A stretch of 58,914 nt of DNA from an uncultured Christensenellaceae bacterium. Lineage in GTDB: Bacteria > Bacillota > Clostridia > Christensenellales > CAG-314. Within the stretch, counting starts at the first letter, position 1. Each line of letters opens with the position of its first letter. The notes beneath the pieces were generated by a model. That model was given only the letters and a program-made list of their open reading frames with translations, searched no databases and was not told where the DNA came from. The translations under genes and the position numbers were made by a program. Where the stretch lies: assembly GCA_910587795.1 (NCBI GenBank), contig CAJUNH010000009.1, positions 1 to 58,914 on the forward strand. Reading direction: 5' to 3'. This document shows, piece after piece, positions 30,858 through 40,547 of this stretch.

Positions 30858-33116
30858 ATGAAACGCAAGTTATCCGCCAAAACTGTTTTGTTATATATAA
30901 TCTACGTTGCGCTGTGCGTTGCCTCCGGAGGTGCGTTTGACGGCTCAATATCTTTTGGATTGTTTGTAGGCGCACTGTATTCGGCAAACCCCATTGTTGC
31001 AGCAGTAATATATCTTGCCTCGTCCGTTGCGTACGGGCTGGACAGTTTGCTTCAAGCGTCGGTACGCGCGGGAGTTATACTGATTTGTTGGCTGATACAC
31101 CGCATTGTCCGCCGCAAGATAGGTAAACTTCAACTGCTGCTTTATACAGTGCTTGCCAACGTGTTTTATTGCGCATACGGCTTTACCTCGTACTTTGACT
31201 TATTCGATAAAATAATTTGTGCGGCGCTGGGAATTGCTTTTTGTTTTGTGTGTATTTATGTGTTCCGTGCGGTTTTTGTGCGCGGACTTGCGTACCGTCC
31301 GGCTTTGGACGAAATGATTTGTATCGCCTTATTTACCGTTGTTGCAGGGTATTGTGTTTCTCAACAGGTTTTTTGGGGTTTAAATTTGATTTATCTTATA
31401 GCTCCGTATGCCGTATTGTTTTGCTCTGTATGTTTCGGCGCAAAAACAACCTTAATAGCCGCAATGCTTTTGGGTTTGGGAAATTTATTTGCAACGGGAG
31501 ATTACGGTTGTTTTGTATATCTTTCGTGCGCCGCGCTTGCGGTAATTACATGCAACAGAGTAAGCCGTTATTTGTCGGCGATTGTGGCGGTTGCGGCAGA
31601 TACGCTTTTTACATATTTTTTGCAGCTGCACGGCGAAGTCGGTTTTATGTCTCTAAGTCTAAGTTTTGCCGCAGCGCTTATTTTTTCTGTTATTCCAACG
31701 TCAGTATATAATTATGTGCGCGATTACAGCTGCGGCGCCGCCGATAAATATCTTCCCACGTCGGTTGCCAAACGCGTCGGCGATAACGTTTCGCGGAGAC
31801 TGTATCGTCTAAGCGATATTTTTCTGTCCATGAAAAACGCCTTTTTTGCAATGTCGGCGGGGCGTATCAGCAACGAACAGGCTCAAAACGCCATTGTAAA
31901 ACAGTGCAGCGAAACGGTGTGCTGCGATTGCGATCAGCGTACGCGCTGTTGGCGGCAGGATATAACTCAAACCGAACAAAGCCTGCTTAAACTGTCGGCT
32001 TGCGCGGTTAAACGCGGTTCGTGTTCTATATTGGACGTTCCGCAAACTCTGTCCGTAAAATGCGACAGAGTGTCGGCTATGCTTTCGCGCGTTAATAACG
32101 AGGCGCAAGCCTACCGCGAGTATTGCGAACGTATCGAACAGGTGGACGGGGGAAAACAGCTTGTTGCCGAACAAATGGGCGGCGTGTCCAAATTGCTTAT
32201 GCAAATTGCCGCCGACTGTAAAAATAAACCCGTCTGCCCCAAAGACCGCGAAACCGAACTGGTTGAAAGACTTGTATTCCACAACGTAATGTGCGTAGGC
32301 GCAAGCATAGTGGAACAGCGTAATAAATTAACCGTAGTAGTTACCGTGTCGAAAAAGGATATAGACAATAACGTTATCGAAAAGGTCTGTTCGGGCGTAG
32401 TTAAGCAGAATATGTCGGTGGATAACGTGGAGCAGACGGACAGCGTATCTTGGTACAACGTGTATCTGTCCGTAAAACCGCGGTTTGACGTAAGCTTCGG
32501 CGTAAGTTCCGTTTTTAAAGAAGGAAATGAAATTTCCGGCGATACGCACACTGTAATAACCACCGATAACGGCAAGTGCATTGTAGCGCTGTGCGACGGC
32601 ATGGGCGCGGGCGAAGCGGCGGAAAAAATGTCCGCTACGTCCATCAGTCTTGTGGAAAGTTTTTATCGCGCGGGGTTCGACAGCGACGTTATACTCTCTT
32701 GCGTAAACAATATGCTAACCTCTGCCGGCAACGAAGTGTTTTGCGCCGTAGATATTGCGGTGTTGGACGTATACGACGGTTTGACGGACTTTATAAAACT
32801 GGGCGCGCCCGTGGGATTGGTCAAAAGCGATAATAAAGTGGAAATCGTTTCGGGCAGCAGTTTGCCGTTGGGCGTTTTGGAGGAAATGACTCCGTCCGTC
32901 ACCAAAAAGGCGCTGTCTAAGGGGGACGTACTGGTATTGCTAAGCGACGGCGTAACCGATTGTTTTACCGACGCCAACGAGCTTGCTTCGGCGTTTGCCA
33001 ACGTGTCTCTTAACGTTCCTCAAAGCATTGCGGAAGAAATTTTGGCTAAGGCGCTTAAAGCGGACGGCGGCAAAGCCCGCGACGATATGACGGTAATAGT
33101 GGCAAAACTTTCGTAA
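30858..33116 (+). CDS. spoIIE: Stage II sporulation protein E (PP2C phosphatase)
   Basis: SpoIIE sits at the asymmetric division septum and dephosphorylates SpoIIAA, which frees sigma-F in the forespore. The 752-residue protein has about ten N-terminal membrane helices (1-290), a central region with the Cys cluster VCCDCDQRTRCW near 355-366, and a C-terminal PP2C domain. The PP2C metal ligands are seen in ALCDGMGAGEAA, VLLSDGVTD and RDDMTVIVAK. GGGAGGA precedes the ATG by five bases. Length is slightly below that of Bacillus. Confidence 0.97.
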   Translation: MKRKLSAKTVLLYIIYVALCVASGGAFDGSISFGLFVGALYSANPIVAAVIYLASSVAYGLDSLLQASVRAGVILICWLIHRIVRRKIGKLQLLLYTVLANVFYCAYGFTSYFDLFDKIICAALGIAFCFVCIYVFRAVFVRGLAYRPALDEMICIALFTVVAGYCVSQQVFWGLNLIYLIAPYAVLFCSVCFGAKTTLIAAMLLGLGNLFATGDYGCFVYLSCAALAVITCNRVSRYLSAIVAVAADTLFTYFLQLHGEVGFMSLSLSFAAALIFSVIPTSVYNYVRDYSCGAADKYLPTSVAKRVGDNVSRRLYRLSDIFLSMKNAFFAMSAGRISNEQAQNAIVKQCSETVCCDCDQRTRCWRQDITQTEQSLLKLSACAVKRGSCSILDVPQTLSVKCDRVSAMLSRVNNEAQAYREYCERIEQVDGGKQLVAEQMGGVSKLLMQIAADCKNKPVCPKDRETELVERLVFHNVMCVGASIVEQRNKLTVVVTVSKKDIDNNVIEKVCSGVVKQNMSVDNVEQTDSVSWYNVYLSVKPRFDVSFGVSSVFKEGNEISGDTHTVITTDNGKCIVALCDGMGAGEAAEKMSATSISLVESFYRAGFDSDVILSCVNNMLTSAGNEVFCAVDIAVLDVYDGLTDFIKLGAPVGLVKSDNKVEIVSGSSLPLGVLEEMTPSVTKKALSKGDVLVLLSDGVTDCFTDANELASAFANVSLNVPQSIAEEILAKALKADGGKARDDMTVIVAKLS

Positions 33117-33133
33117 AGCGCATACATTAGGGT

Positions 33134-33742
33134 ATGCAACAGTTTTATTTGGAAGATACCGTAACAGTAGGAGACAATGTAACGATAGAACCGTACGCCG
33201 TAATAAAGGGCAGCACCGTGCTGCACGACGGTTGCGTAGTAGGCAGTTTTTGTTACTTAAATAATGCGGAAATAGGACGTAATTCGGTAATTACGGCTTC
33301 GTATATATGCGACAGTACGGTAGGAAACAACTGTACCGTAGGACCGTATGCAAGGCTGAGAAGCAACGCCGTAGTGCAGGATAACTGCAAAGTGGGAAAT
33401 TTTGTGGAACTGAAAAACAGCGTTTTGGGCGGCGGCAGTAAGGCGAGTCATCTTGCGTATGTGGGCGACGCCGACGTTGGCAAAGAAGTAAACGTCGGCT
33501 GCGGAGTAATTTTTGTAAACTACGACGGACAGCATAAGTATCGCTCGTCCGTCGGCGACGGCTGTTTTATAGGCTGCAACAGCAATATTATCGCTCCTGT
33601 TTCGGTAGGCAAAGGCTGTTACGTTGCTTGTAATACCACCGTTACGGAAGACGTCTGCGACGATGCTTTCGTAATAGGCAGAAGTAAAATGACCGTAAAA
33701 GAACAGCGCGCAAAAAAGTATATAGTAAAAAATAAAGAGTAA
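33134..33742 (+). CDS. GlmU-like acetyltransferase domain protein without uridylyltransferase
   Basis: The 202 residues are a left-handed beta-helix equal to the C-terminal half of GlmU, which acetylates glucosamine-1-phosphate. The key residues of that active site are kept: Arg75 (YARLR), Lys94 (VELK), the catalytic His106 (KASHLAYVGDA) and NYDG at 129-132. The N-terminal pyrophosphorylase domain of GlmU (about 230 residues, with LAAGKGTRM) is absent and nothing upstream encodes it: spoIIE ends 17 bases before. Either the uridylyltransferase is a separate gene elsewhere, or this enzyme acts on another amino sugar. The ribosome site is weak, so coupling to spoIIE is likely. Confidence 0.85.
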   Translation: MQQFYLEDTVTVGDNVTIEPYAVIKGSTVLHDGCVVGSFCYLNNAEIGRNSVITASYICDSTVGNNCTVGPYARLRSNAVVQDNCKVGNFVELKNSVLGGGSKASHLAYVGDADVGKEVNVGCGVIFVNYDGQHKYRSSVGDGCFIGCNSNIIAPVSVGKGCYVACNTTVTEDVCDDAFVIGRSKMTVKEQRAKKYIVKNKE

Positions 33743-33827
33743 TTCTATATTATAAACCGTGCGGAAATTTTATCAGTCTAAAAGAAAAAAAAACGATACT
33801 TCAAAGCAATACAAAAAAATTAAAATA

Positions 33828-33857
33828 AAAGCGCGCTCCGAAACAGAAGTGCGCTTT
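33828..33857. terminator. Bidirectional terminator
   Basis: AAAGCGC (33828-33834) pairs with GCGCTTT (33851-33857). T-rich sequence follows on both strands. It lies between the convergent acetyltransferase and glycosyltransferase genes. Confidence 0.65.
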
Positions 33858-33962
33858 GTAATTTAGGTGCTAAAACAATAATATTGAAGACATATTAATA
33901 CGAACGTTAAAAAGAGATTGAATCGTTCGGCAAAAAGTTTAAGCAGGCATACAAGCCGAGTG

Positions 33963-35294
33963 TTATTTGTTAATTTCCTCTAACATCTTTGCAAATTTTC
34001 TGTTGTTCCTACCGCTGTGAAGTCGGGACTTAAACGTTTCTTTTTGTTCGCCGCCGTGTTTGCGAAGAGCATAGTATTTATCTACGATTTCGTCCTCGCG
34101 TGCATGCAGATTTTGTTTATGTGCTTTTTCGTCCAGTACAAGGCTTGCAATATCGTCCGCAACTTGCTGCGCGCCGTTTGCATTTTTGTCAAAAAACTTC
34201 AGCGAAGTATCAAATTGACGCAGAAGTGCGGGGTTTAAAATCAGTTCTTCCACTTTGCGTTTTATTTTTGAAGGAGATTTAATATAGTAGCCGCAGCGGT
34301 GTTTTTTTACAAATAAGTCGCAAGTTTTCCTTTCGATAGGCGTTGCGCAAAAGTCTACGATTACGGGTGTTTTCATCATTACGCTGTCTAGTATCGCATT
34401 TGGTCCGCCTTTGGTTATAAATAAATCGCACGCGGCGTACAGCTCGGGGGCGTTGTCTACAAATCCGTATGTTATTAACGTAATGTTAGGTTTCGCCGTT
34501 TCTTTAAATCTGTCCAGTTTTGTTTTGATTTGTTCGTCTTTGCCCGTAAGCATGCATACGGTAAGCGGCAAGTTTGATTTTAACAGTTTTTTGCATATCT
34601 TTGCCGCCTTTGCCTGCGCGTACACTCCGTCGCTTATTGCAACTGCAAGTTTGTCTGCGGGTATATTAAATTTTTTGCGGTAAAACTCCTTGGATTCGGT
34701 TGCCTGCGCCACTTGTTTACGCGTCGGGTAAAAGGCTTCTTTAACCGTACCGCTTTTAAATCCCAGCTTGTACGCTTCTGCCGTGGCAAGAGGATTGTTA
34801 GTATAGATCATATCTCCTTTAACATGCCACCAACCGTGTACGTTGTTGTCGGGGCAATACGATACGACTTTTACGTTAGGGTTGTGTTTTTGCTTGTATT
34901 TAACTGCGCAGTAGTGTGTAAAAAAGTGCGTGCATATTATTACGTCGGGTTTTTTTTTGTCGTACTCCTCAACGAGAGCGTTTACCTGTTTTTTAAATGC
35001 GGTATTGTAAACGATTTCCAACGTGTTGTGCGGTCCTAATAAAAACATAGAAAAAATCTGCAAATAGCCGAAACCGCGTATAGACGAGTACATCTTTACG
35101 TTTTTAACAAGATAGTTTTCGTATTTAATCAGGCTTTTATTTCCGCTGTCGCGCAGTATATGGCACGCGCTTATATCAAATACTTCGCCGTATTTATTTT
35201 TAAGCGCCTCGTATATTGCTTGCGCGGCAACTATATGTCCCATACCGGCTTCAACCAACGTAACCAGTATTGAGGGCTTTTTATCGTTGTTCAT
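33963..35294 (-). CDS. Processive diacylglycerol glycosyltransferase-like (UgtP/MGDG synthase family)
   Basis: The 443-residue protein belongs to the GT28-type enzymes that add glucose or galactose from UDP-sugars to diacylglycerol at the inner membrane face. The N-terminal domain has EAGMGHIVAAQAI (GMGH), a membrane-contact region at 70-95, and ICTHFFTHY; the C-terminal domain has TKGGPNAILDSVMMKTPVI, the UDP-binding site. A basic tail (about 405-443) may bind lipid headgroups. Products serve as glycolipids or lipoteichoic acid anchors. The start at 35294 has AAGGAG upstream. Confidence 0.85.
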   Translation of the reverse strand: MNNDKKPSILVTLVEAGMGHIVAAQAIYEALKNKYGEVFDISACHILRDSGNKSLIKYENYLVKNVKMYSSIRGFGYLQIFSMFLLGPHNTLEIVYNTAFKKQVNALVEEYDKKKPDVIICTHFFTHYCAVKYKQKHNPNVKVVSYCPDNNVHGWWHVKGDMIYTNNPLATAEAYKLGFKSGTVKEAFYPTRKQVAQATESKEFYRKKFNIPADKLAVAISDGVYAQAKAAKICKKLLKSNLPLTVCMLTGKDEQIKTKLDRFKETAKPNITLITYGFVDNAPELYAACDLFITKGGPNAILDSVMMKTPVIVDFCATPIERKTCDLFVKKHRCGYYIKSPSKIKRKVEELILNPALLRQFDTSLKFFDKNANGAQQVADDIASLVLDEKAHKQNLHAREDEIVDKYYALRKHGGEQKETFKSRLHSGRNNRKFAKMLEEINK

Positions 35295-36078
35295 ATTTCT
35301 CCTTGCCGTTAAAATATCCGTTATGTATTTTCGGCAAATTATAAATTTTTGATTTCGTCTTTTGCAGCTGTATAACTACAGCGCGTATTAGCTTACGCGG
35401 AGTGCCGTTTTAAATTTTTCGTTTACATAGCATAAAGCTATTTGTTTTGTCAAAGAAATTGGGCGTATTTTTTCGGCTTTATGCCGAGATTACTGCGTTT
35501 ACTAACAGACGCTTTCCTATTGTAAAATAAAATTCAAATAAACGCAACACTTAATTTAAACATTCTATTGTTTTTTTTGTGTCGGTATGGTATATTGTAT
35601 ATATCTATGTCCGTTAAAACGTGTAATTTTACTTGCCTGCCGTATACGTTGGTTTCGGTTTGGAAAGGCAGACTTTTGCAAGGTTAAACAAACACGCGCA
35701 GCTTGCATATCGTTTGTATTTGCAGTTTGCCGTGCGGAGCGTAAAACATAACGTAATAAAACGGGGAGTGTACTAAAAGTTTAATTATGGTTTGTCTATG
35801 TAAGCGGATTTTCTGTAAAAGATTTTCAGCACGTTGGATTAGCTTTATTTAAGCAAAGTCGGGTTAAATAGAACAAACGGTATATCTGTAAATAGTGTTG
35901 CCGATATAACCGTAAATTATAATTTTAAATATATACGGCACGTTTTTGTAAATAAAGAAAACGTAAACGGCATATTTGCGACGTATATTCAAATTAATTT
36001 CGCCTAAAAATATGCAAATGCGGATTTAGAATAAACCGTTGCGTTACAAACGATAAATAAAAAATCGCGAGGAAACCT
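35295..36078. other. Divergent intergenic region before the heptose operon
   Basis: About 780 AT-rich bases. It holds the promoter of the minus-strand glycosyltransferase, a small CGGC-TTTAT-GCCG stem near 35480, and several AT-rich -10-like strings. No gene with a ribosome site is seen, and the promoter of the plus-strand operon could not be assigned. Confidence 0.5.
35424..35453 (-). promoter_or_regulatory. Promoter of the UgtP-like gene
   Basis: On the minus strand a perfect TTGACA (35448-35453) is 18 bases from TATGTA (35424-35429), about 130 bases upstream of the start codon. Confidence 0.55.
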
Positions 36079-37260
36079 ATGGATAATAATAAGTTAAAGG
36101 TATTAGACGGAATGGACGCTTACCTTCCGTACGTAGACGGGGTGGTAAACTGTATGCACAATTACTGTATGCATTCTTATCAAAAAGTCGACCTTACCGC
36201 TATTGCCCCCAGATATCAAAAAGATTACGTAGAAACGGTTCCCTATACCGTTAAGCGCTGCAAAAGCATTAAGCTCAACGCATTAAAAGTACAATACTGT
36301 CAAGCCACGCGGGATAAAAAATTTACCAAAGAAATTTTGTCTAAACGGTACGATATCGTGCACGTTCATTCGCCGTTTAATATGGCAAAGTTTATGGTTA
36401 AAATCGCAAAAAAACAGGGAATTCCCGCCGTTGCGACGTTCCACACCAACATGCGCCCGATAGTCCGCCAGCAGGTAAAATCCAAATGGCTTACCGAATT
36501 GTTGGTTAAACACATAGGTAAAATATACAATAAGTACGACGAAGTTTTTGTGTGTTCGCCTTTGGTTGCCGAGCAGTGCCGTTCGTTTGGATATAAGGGC
36601 AAAATATCGTACCTTCCGTTTGGAACAGATCTGCCTCGCTGCGACAACAAAGAGGAACTTGCCGAGCGTGCTAACGCAAAGTTTAATATCGGCGCGGACG
36701 AGCTGGTCTTTTTATACGTTGGACGAATCGAAAAGCTAAAACGTATCGATATGATACTGGACAGTCTTAAAATTTTAAAGGATAAAGGCATTAAATTTCG
36801 CTTTATCGCAAGCGGAAAAGGCACCGATTACGATAGAATCGTTAAATATAAGCAAAAATCGGGTTTTACCGACGACGAGGTCGATTTCGCCGGCTTTTTG
36901 CCGCGCGAAGATTTGCCGCTGTTAAACGCGCGCGCAGACTTATTGCTGTTCCCTTCGCTGTACGACAACTTTGCTCTTGTAAAGGTAGAAGCGGCTGCAT
37001 ACGGCACACCGGGAGTGTTTATAGAAGGCTCATGCACGGGGTACGGCGTTACCGACGGCGTAAACGGCTTTTTGTCAAAGGATACCGTAAAGGATTTTGC
37101 CGATAAAATCGAACAAGCCGTTTCGGACAGGAACTTTCTTAAAGAAGTAGGGCGCAATGCTTCCCGCGATTTATATGTGTCCTGGGAAGAATGCACCAAT
37201 CAATATATTCAACGCTTGAAGGAAATTGTAGAGAGGTATAACAATGGAAATAAGAAGTAG
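36079..37260 (+). CDS. GT4-family glycosyltransferase
   Basis: The 393-residue protein has the GT-B fold of retaining glycosyltransferase family 4. Visible blocks are DIVHVHSPFNMAKF and FHTNMR in the N-terminal domain, and LYVGRIEKLKRID, FPSLYDNFALVKVEAAAYG and GVFIEGSCTGYGV in the sugar-nucleotide domain. The N-terminal half resembles alpha-monoglucosyldiacylglycerol synthases, so a glycolipid acceptor is plausible. It is the first gene of the heptose operon and overlaps hddA by 17 bases. It is therefore a candidate for the enzyme that uses GDP-heptose. That link is inference from position. GAGGAAA precedes the start. Confidence 0.85.
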   Translation: MDNNKLKVLDGMDAYLPYVDGVVNCMHNYCMHSYQKVDLTAIAPRYQKDYVETVPYTVKRCKSIKLNALKVQYCQATRDKKFTKEILSKRYDIVHVHSPFNMAKFMVKIAKKQGIPAVATFHTNMRPIVRQQVKSKWLTELLVKHIGKIYNKYDEVFVCSPLVAEQCRSFGYKGKISYLPFGTDLPRCDNKEELAERANAKFNIGADELVFLYVGRIEKLKRIDMILDSLKILKDKGIKFRFIASGKGTDYDRIVKYKQKSGFTDDEVDFAGFLPREDLPLLNARADLLLFPSLYDNFALVKVEAAAYGTPGVFIEGSCTGYGVTDGVNGFLSKDTVKDFADKIEQAVSDRNFLKEVGRNASRDLYVSWEECTNQYIQRLKEIVERYNNGNKK

Positions 37261-38287
37261 AGCGCCGCTGCGTATAGGCGTGGCGGGGGGCGGTACGGAT
37301 CTTCCCAGTTACTACAAGGAGTACGGCGGTGCGGTATTTAACGCTACGATAGGTATGTACGCGTACTGTACCATCGTGCCTACCGACGACGACCGTATCG
37401 TTATTATTGCGCACGACAACAACAACTCTTACGACGGACCGAGCGTTTCGCGATTCGATATTGAGGACGAAAATTTAATACTGCACAAGGGTGTCTACAA
37501 CCGTATAGTACGCGATTATAACGGAGGAAAACCCTTGTCTTTTATAATGAGTACCAGTAACGACGCGCCGGTCGGATCGGGACTCGGGACAAGCTCTACA
37601 ATGGTTGTGGCTATTTTGGAAGCGTTTGATAAGTGGTTGGGGCTGGGGCTGGACAGTTACGAAAAAGCTTACCTTGCTTACGATATCGAACGGCACGACC
37701 TTAAACTTTCTGGCGGAAAGCAGGACCAGTACTCTGCGGTTTTCGGCGGATTTAATATGATGGAATTTAAACCTTCGGGCGAAACGATAGTTAATCCTCT
37801 GCGCGTGTCCGGTTCCGCAATCAACGAATTGGAGTGTTCGCTGGTGCTGTATTACAGCGGAAAGAGCCGCAGCTCCGCACAAATTATAAACGAACAGATA
37901 AAAAACGCTCAAAACAAAAACAAATCGACGTTAGAAGCAATGCACGAGTTAAAGCAGTCTGCCGAGGACATAAAGGACAGCATACTTGTCGGCGACATCA
38001 GCCGCTTTGCGGAAATTTTGCGGCGTTCTTGGGAAAATAAAAAGAAAACGTCCGCCATTGTATCTAACAAGGAGTTGGAAAACACCATAAATTATGCAAT
38101 GAGCAACGGCGCCGAAGCGGTCAAAGTATCGGGCGCAGGCGGCGGCGGATTTTTGATGTTGTATTGCAATCCTTTTAACCGTCAAAAGCTTATAGACGCT
38201 TTAAATATGCTTAACGGCAAGGTTTACCCTGTAAAATTTTCTAAAACGGGAGCGGAAAGTTGGATAGTCAACAAAAAAATAAACTGA
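37244..38287 (+). CDS. hddA: D-glycero-alpha-D-manno-heptose 7-phosphate kinase (HddA type)
   Basis: This 347-residue GHMP-family kinase phosphorylates C1 of heptose 7-phosphate to give the 1,7-bisphosphate. The opening RSRAPLRIGVAGGGTDLP, the ATP loop PVGSGLGTSST and the C-terminal SGAGGGGFLML are those of HddA-like sugar kinases. GAGAGG stands before the ATG. It overlaps the gene before it and the fusion gene after it (28 bases), so the proteins are made together. Confidence 0.88.
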   Translation: MEIRSRAPLRIGVAGGGTDLPSYYKEYGGAVFNATIGMYAYCTIVPTDDDRIVIIAHDNNNSYDGPSVSRFDIEDENLILHKGVYNRIVRDYNGGKPLSFIMSTSNDAPVGSGLGTSSTMVVAILEAFDKWLGLGLDSYEKAYLAYDIERHDLKLSGGKQDQYSAVFGGFNMMEFKPSGETIVNPLRVSGSAINELECSLVLYYSGKSRSSAQIINEQIKNAQNKNKSTLEAMHELKQSAEDIKDSILVGDISRFAEILRRSWENKKKTSAIVSNKELENTINYAMSNGAEAVKVSGAGGGGFLMLYCNPFNRQKLIDALNMLNGKVYPVKFSKTGAESWIVNKKIN

Positions 38288-39582
38288 CGGCCGTCGTGCT
38301 TGCCGGCGGCAAAGGCACAAGGCTTAGCGCGGTTACAAACGATATTATTCCAAAGCCGATGGTGCAGCTGTGCGGAAAACCCGTTTTGGAACATATCGTG
38401 GACCGTCTTAGGGAAAACGGTATAACCGAAATTTACTTTATGTTGGGGCACTTGCACGAAAAGATAGAGGAGTATTTCGGTAACGGCAGCAAATTCGGCG
38501 TAAATATCAGCTATGTGGTGGAAAGCGAACCGCTAGGCTCGGCAGGTGCGCTGTACTACTTAAAAGATAAAATAAAAGGCGATTTTTTGGTTTGCTCCGG
38601 CGATACCGTATTCGATATAAACATAAGCAGAATGTTTAACTACCACAAAAGTAAAAACGCACTGCTTACGCTGTATACTCACCCTAATCTGCATCCGTAC
38701 GACAGTGATTTGGTTGTGGCGGATAAAGACGGTAAAGTTTCGGCTATCGACCGCAAAGGTAACAAACGCGTTAATTTTTATCGCAACAACGTCAACGCGG
38801 GCTTTGTAATTGCGCACAGTTCGGCTTTGAAGTATTTCAGTACTGTCGGAAAGGTCAATTTTGAGCACCAGTTTGTTTCTCATTTTATTCCGCAAGGGCG
38901 CGTATACGCTTATTGCGGCAGCGAATATATCAAAGACGTCGGCACACCCGAAAGGCTGGACGGTGCAAGGATAGATATCGAAAGCGGCAAAGTTAAAAGT
39001 CTTAACTTGTCTAATAAACAGCGCGCGATATTTTTGGACAGGGACGGCACGATTAATAAATACAAGGGGTTTATTACGTCCGCCGCAGAAATAGAACTTT
39101 TAGACGGCGTTGTAGAAGCGGTAAAGCTTATAAACGACAGCAGATATCTGGCTGTTGTAATATCAAATCAACCGGTAATTGCGCGGGGCGAAGCTACGTT
39201 TGACGACGTGGAGGAAACTTTTTGCAAAATAGATACGCTTTTGGGTAATAACGGAGCATATCTGGACGGCGTGTTTTATTGTCCGCATCATCCGCACGGC
39301 GGCTACGAAGGCGAAATTGCGGAGCTAAAAATAAAGTGCGACTGCCGTAAACCTAACGTCGGACTAATAAAAGCCGCCGCCGAAAGGTTTAATTTGGACG
39401 TTGAAAAATGCTTTTTTGTCGGCGACAGCAACGTTGACGTGCTAACCGCTTATAACGCTGGCATACCGTGCGTAAAATTAGACTGCGGCGTTGCGGAACA
39501 GGACTGCGACGTAAAACCCAAGTACAGAGCGCCATCGCTGCTTAAAGCAGTACAAATAATACTAAAAGAGGATTACAAATGA
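38260..39582 (+). CDS. HddC-GmhB fusion: heptose 1-phosphate guanylyltransferase + heptose bisphosphatase
   Basis: Residues 1-245 form a sugar nucleotidyltransferase (LAGGKGTRLSA, PKPM, EPLGSAGALYY, SGDTVFDI). Residues 253-440 form a HAD phosphatase of the GmhB type (nucleophile Asp260 and Asp262 in FLDRDGTINKY, SNQP at 302-305, zinc ligands CPHH at 341 and CDC at 360-362, then FVGDSNVDV). In known pathways HddC and GmhB are usually separate. The fusion would remove the C7 phosphate and then attach GMP to C1. The start is a TTG at 38260 with GGGAG upstream. The domain boundary at 246-252 is intact with no frameshift. Confidence 0.88.
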   Translation: MDSQQKNKLTAVVLAGGKGTRLSAVTNDIIPKPMVQLCGKPVLEHIVDRLRENGITEIYFMLGHLHEKIEEYFGNGSKFGVNISYVVESEPLGSAGALYYLKDKIKGDFLVCSGDTVFDINISRMFNYHKSKNALLTLYTHPNLHPYDSDLVVADKDGKVSAIDRKGNKRVNFYRNNVNAGFVIAHSSALKYFSTVGKVNFEHQFVSHFIPQGRVYAYCGSEYIKDVGTPERLDGARIDIESGKVKSLNLSNKQRAIFLDRDGTINKYKGFITSAAEIELLDGVVEAVKLINDSRYLAVVISNQPVIARGEATFDDVEETFCKIDTLLGNNGAYLDGVFYCPHHPHGGYEGEIAELKIKCDCRKPNVGLIKAAAERFNLDVEKCFFVGDSNVDVLTAYNAGIPCVKLDCGVAEQDCDVKPKYRAPSLLKAVQIILKEDYK

Positions 39583-40220
39583 AACAAACCACGTTAAAAC
39601 ATTTAGACGAATTTTTCGGCAGATATACGCAAACGGAGTACTTGCGCGGAGCAATCGAACAGGCTGTGCAATGCATAGTAAACTTACCTCAGGCAAATAA
39701 AGTGCTTGTGTGCGGTAACGGCGGCAGCGCAGCCGACGCCGAGCATATTTCGGGCGAAATGCTTAAAGGTTTTTTGCTTAAACGCCCGGTAAAGCAGGAT
39801 CTCCGTCAAAAACTTGCGCAGGCATACGCCGACGGCGAATTTATTGCGGACAATCTTCAAGAGGGCATAAAATGTATACCGCTAACTTCGCTGACGTCGG
39901 CAAGCACAGCTTTTTTAAACGATTGCAACGATAAGCTTCTGTACGCGCAGTCGGTAAACGCGTTGGCAGTACAAGGCGATATTCTTATAGCAATCTCCAC
40001 AAGCGGAAATTCGGCAAACGTAGTGTATGCGGCAAAGCTTGCAAAGGTACTGGGCGTAAAAGTTATTGCCTTGACGGGCGCAAAGGGAGGAAAGCTTAAA
40101 GATATTGCCGACGTTTTAATAAACGTGCCCAGCGACGAAACCTACCGCATACAGGAATATCATCTGCCCGTATACCATTTAATTTGTATGTGTGCGGAAA
40201 GCGAATTATTTGATTTCTAA
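39579..40220 (+). CDS. gmhA: Sedoheptulose 7-phosphate isomerase
   Basis: GmhA turns sedoheptulose 7-phosphate into D-glycero-D-manno-heptose 7-phosphate, the first step of heptose synthesis. The SIS domain shows CGNGGSAADAEHISGEM, SLTSASTAFLND, AISTSGNSANV and the late His in QEYHLPVYHLIC. The 213-residue length is slightly long. The ATG overlaps the stop of the fusion gene by four bases (ATGA), and a strong terminator follows. With hddA and the fusion, the operon covers all four steps to GDP-heptose. Confidence 0.94.
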   Translation: MKQTTLKHLDEFFGRYTQTEYLRGAIEQAVQCIVNLPQANKVLVCGNGGSAADAEHISGEMLKGFLLKRPVKQDLRQKLAQAYADGEFIADNLQEGIKCIPLTSLTSASTAFLNDCNDKLLYAQSVNALAVQGDILIAISTSGNSANVVYAAKLAKVLGVKVIALTGAKGGKLKDIADVLINVPSDETYRIQEYHLPVYHLICMCAESELFDF

Positions 40221-40303
40221 CGGTTTTACCTGTCGGTTAGAAAAAACAGCGGCGCGCGTCAAAACAGCGGCTATTTTTATACAAAATAAATAAGGATTAA
40301 CGG

Positions 40304-40334
40304 CGCCTTTTTTTGTTAAAAAAGGCGTTTTTTT
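40304..40334 (+). terminator. Terminator of the heptose operon
   Basis: CGCCTTTTTT (40304-40313) pairs with AAAAAAGGCG (40318-40327), followed by seven T. Confidence 0.85.
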
Positions 40335-40547
40335 ACTGTATAAATCAGTGGAAATGTATCAGCGTATAAACGTACTTAAACGTTTTTTCGGGTACGGAAA
40401 ACGGCAAATCAGTTATAAAAAAGTACGCTTTGCCGGATTGTATAATAATATATGAACTTAAATAACGGCGATTTACAACCAATTACGGTTAATCGCTCGC
40501 TATTAAATAGTATCACTATGAAAATATAGATTTGGAAAAAATATTAT

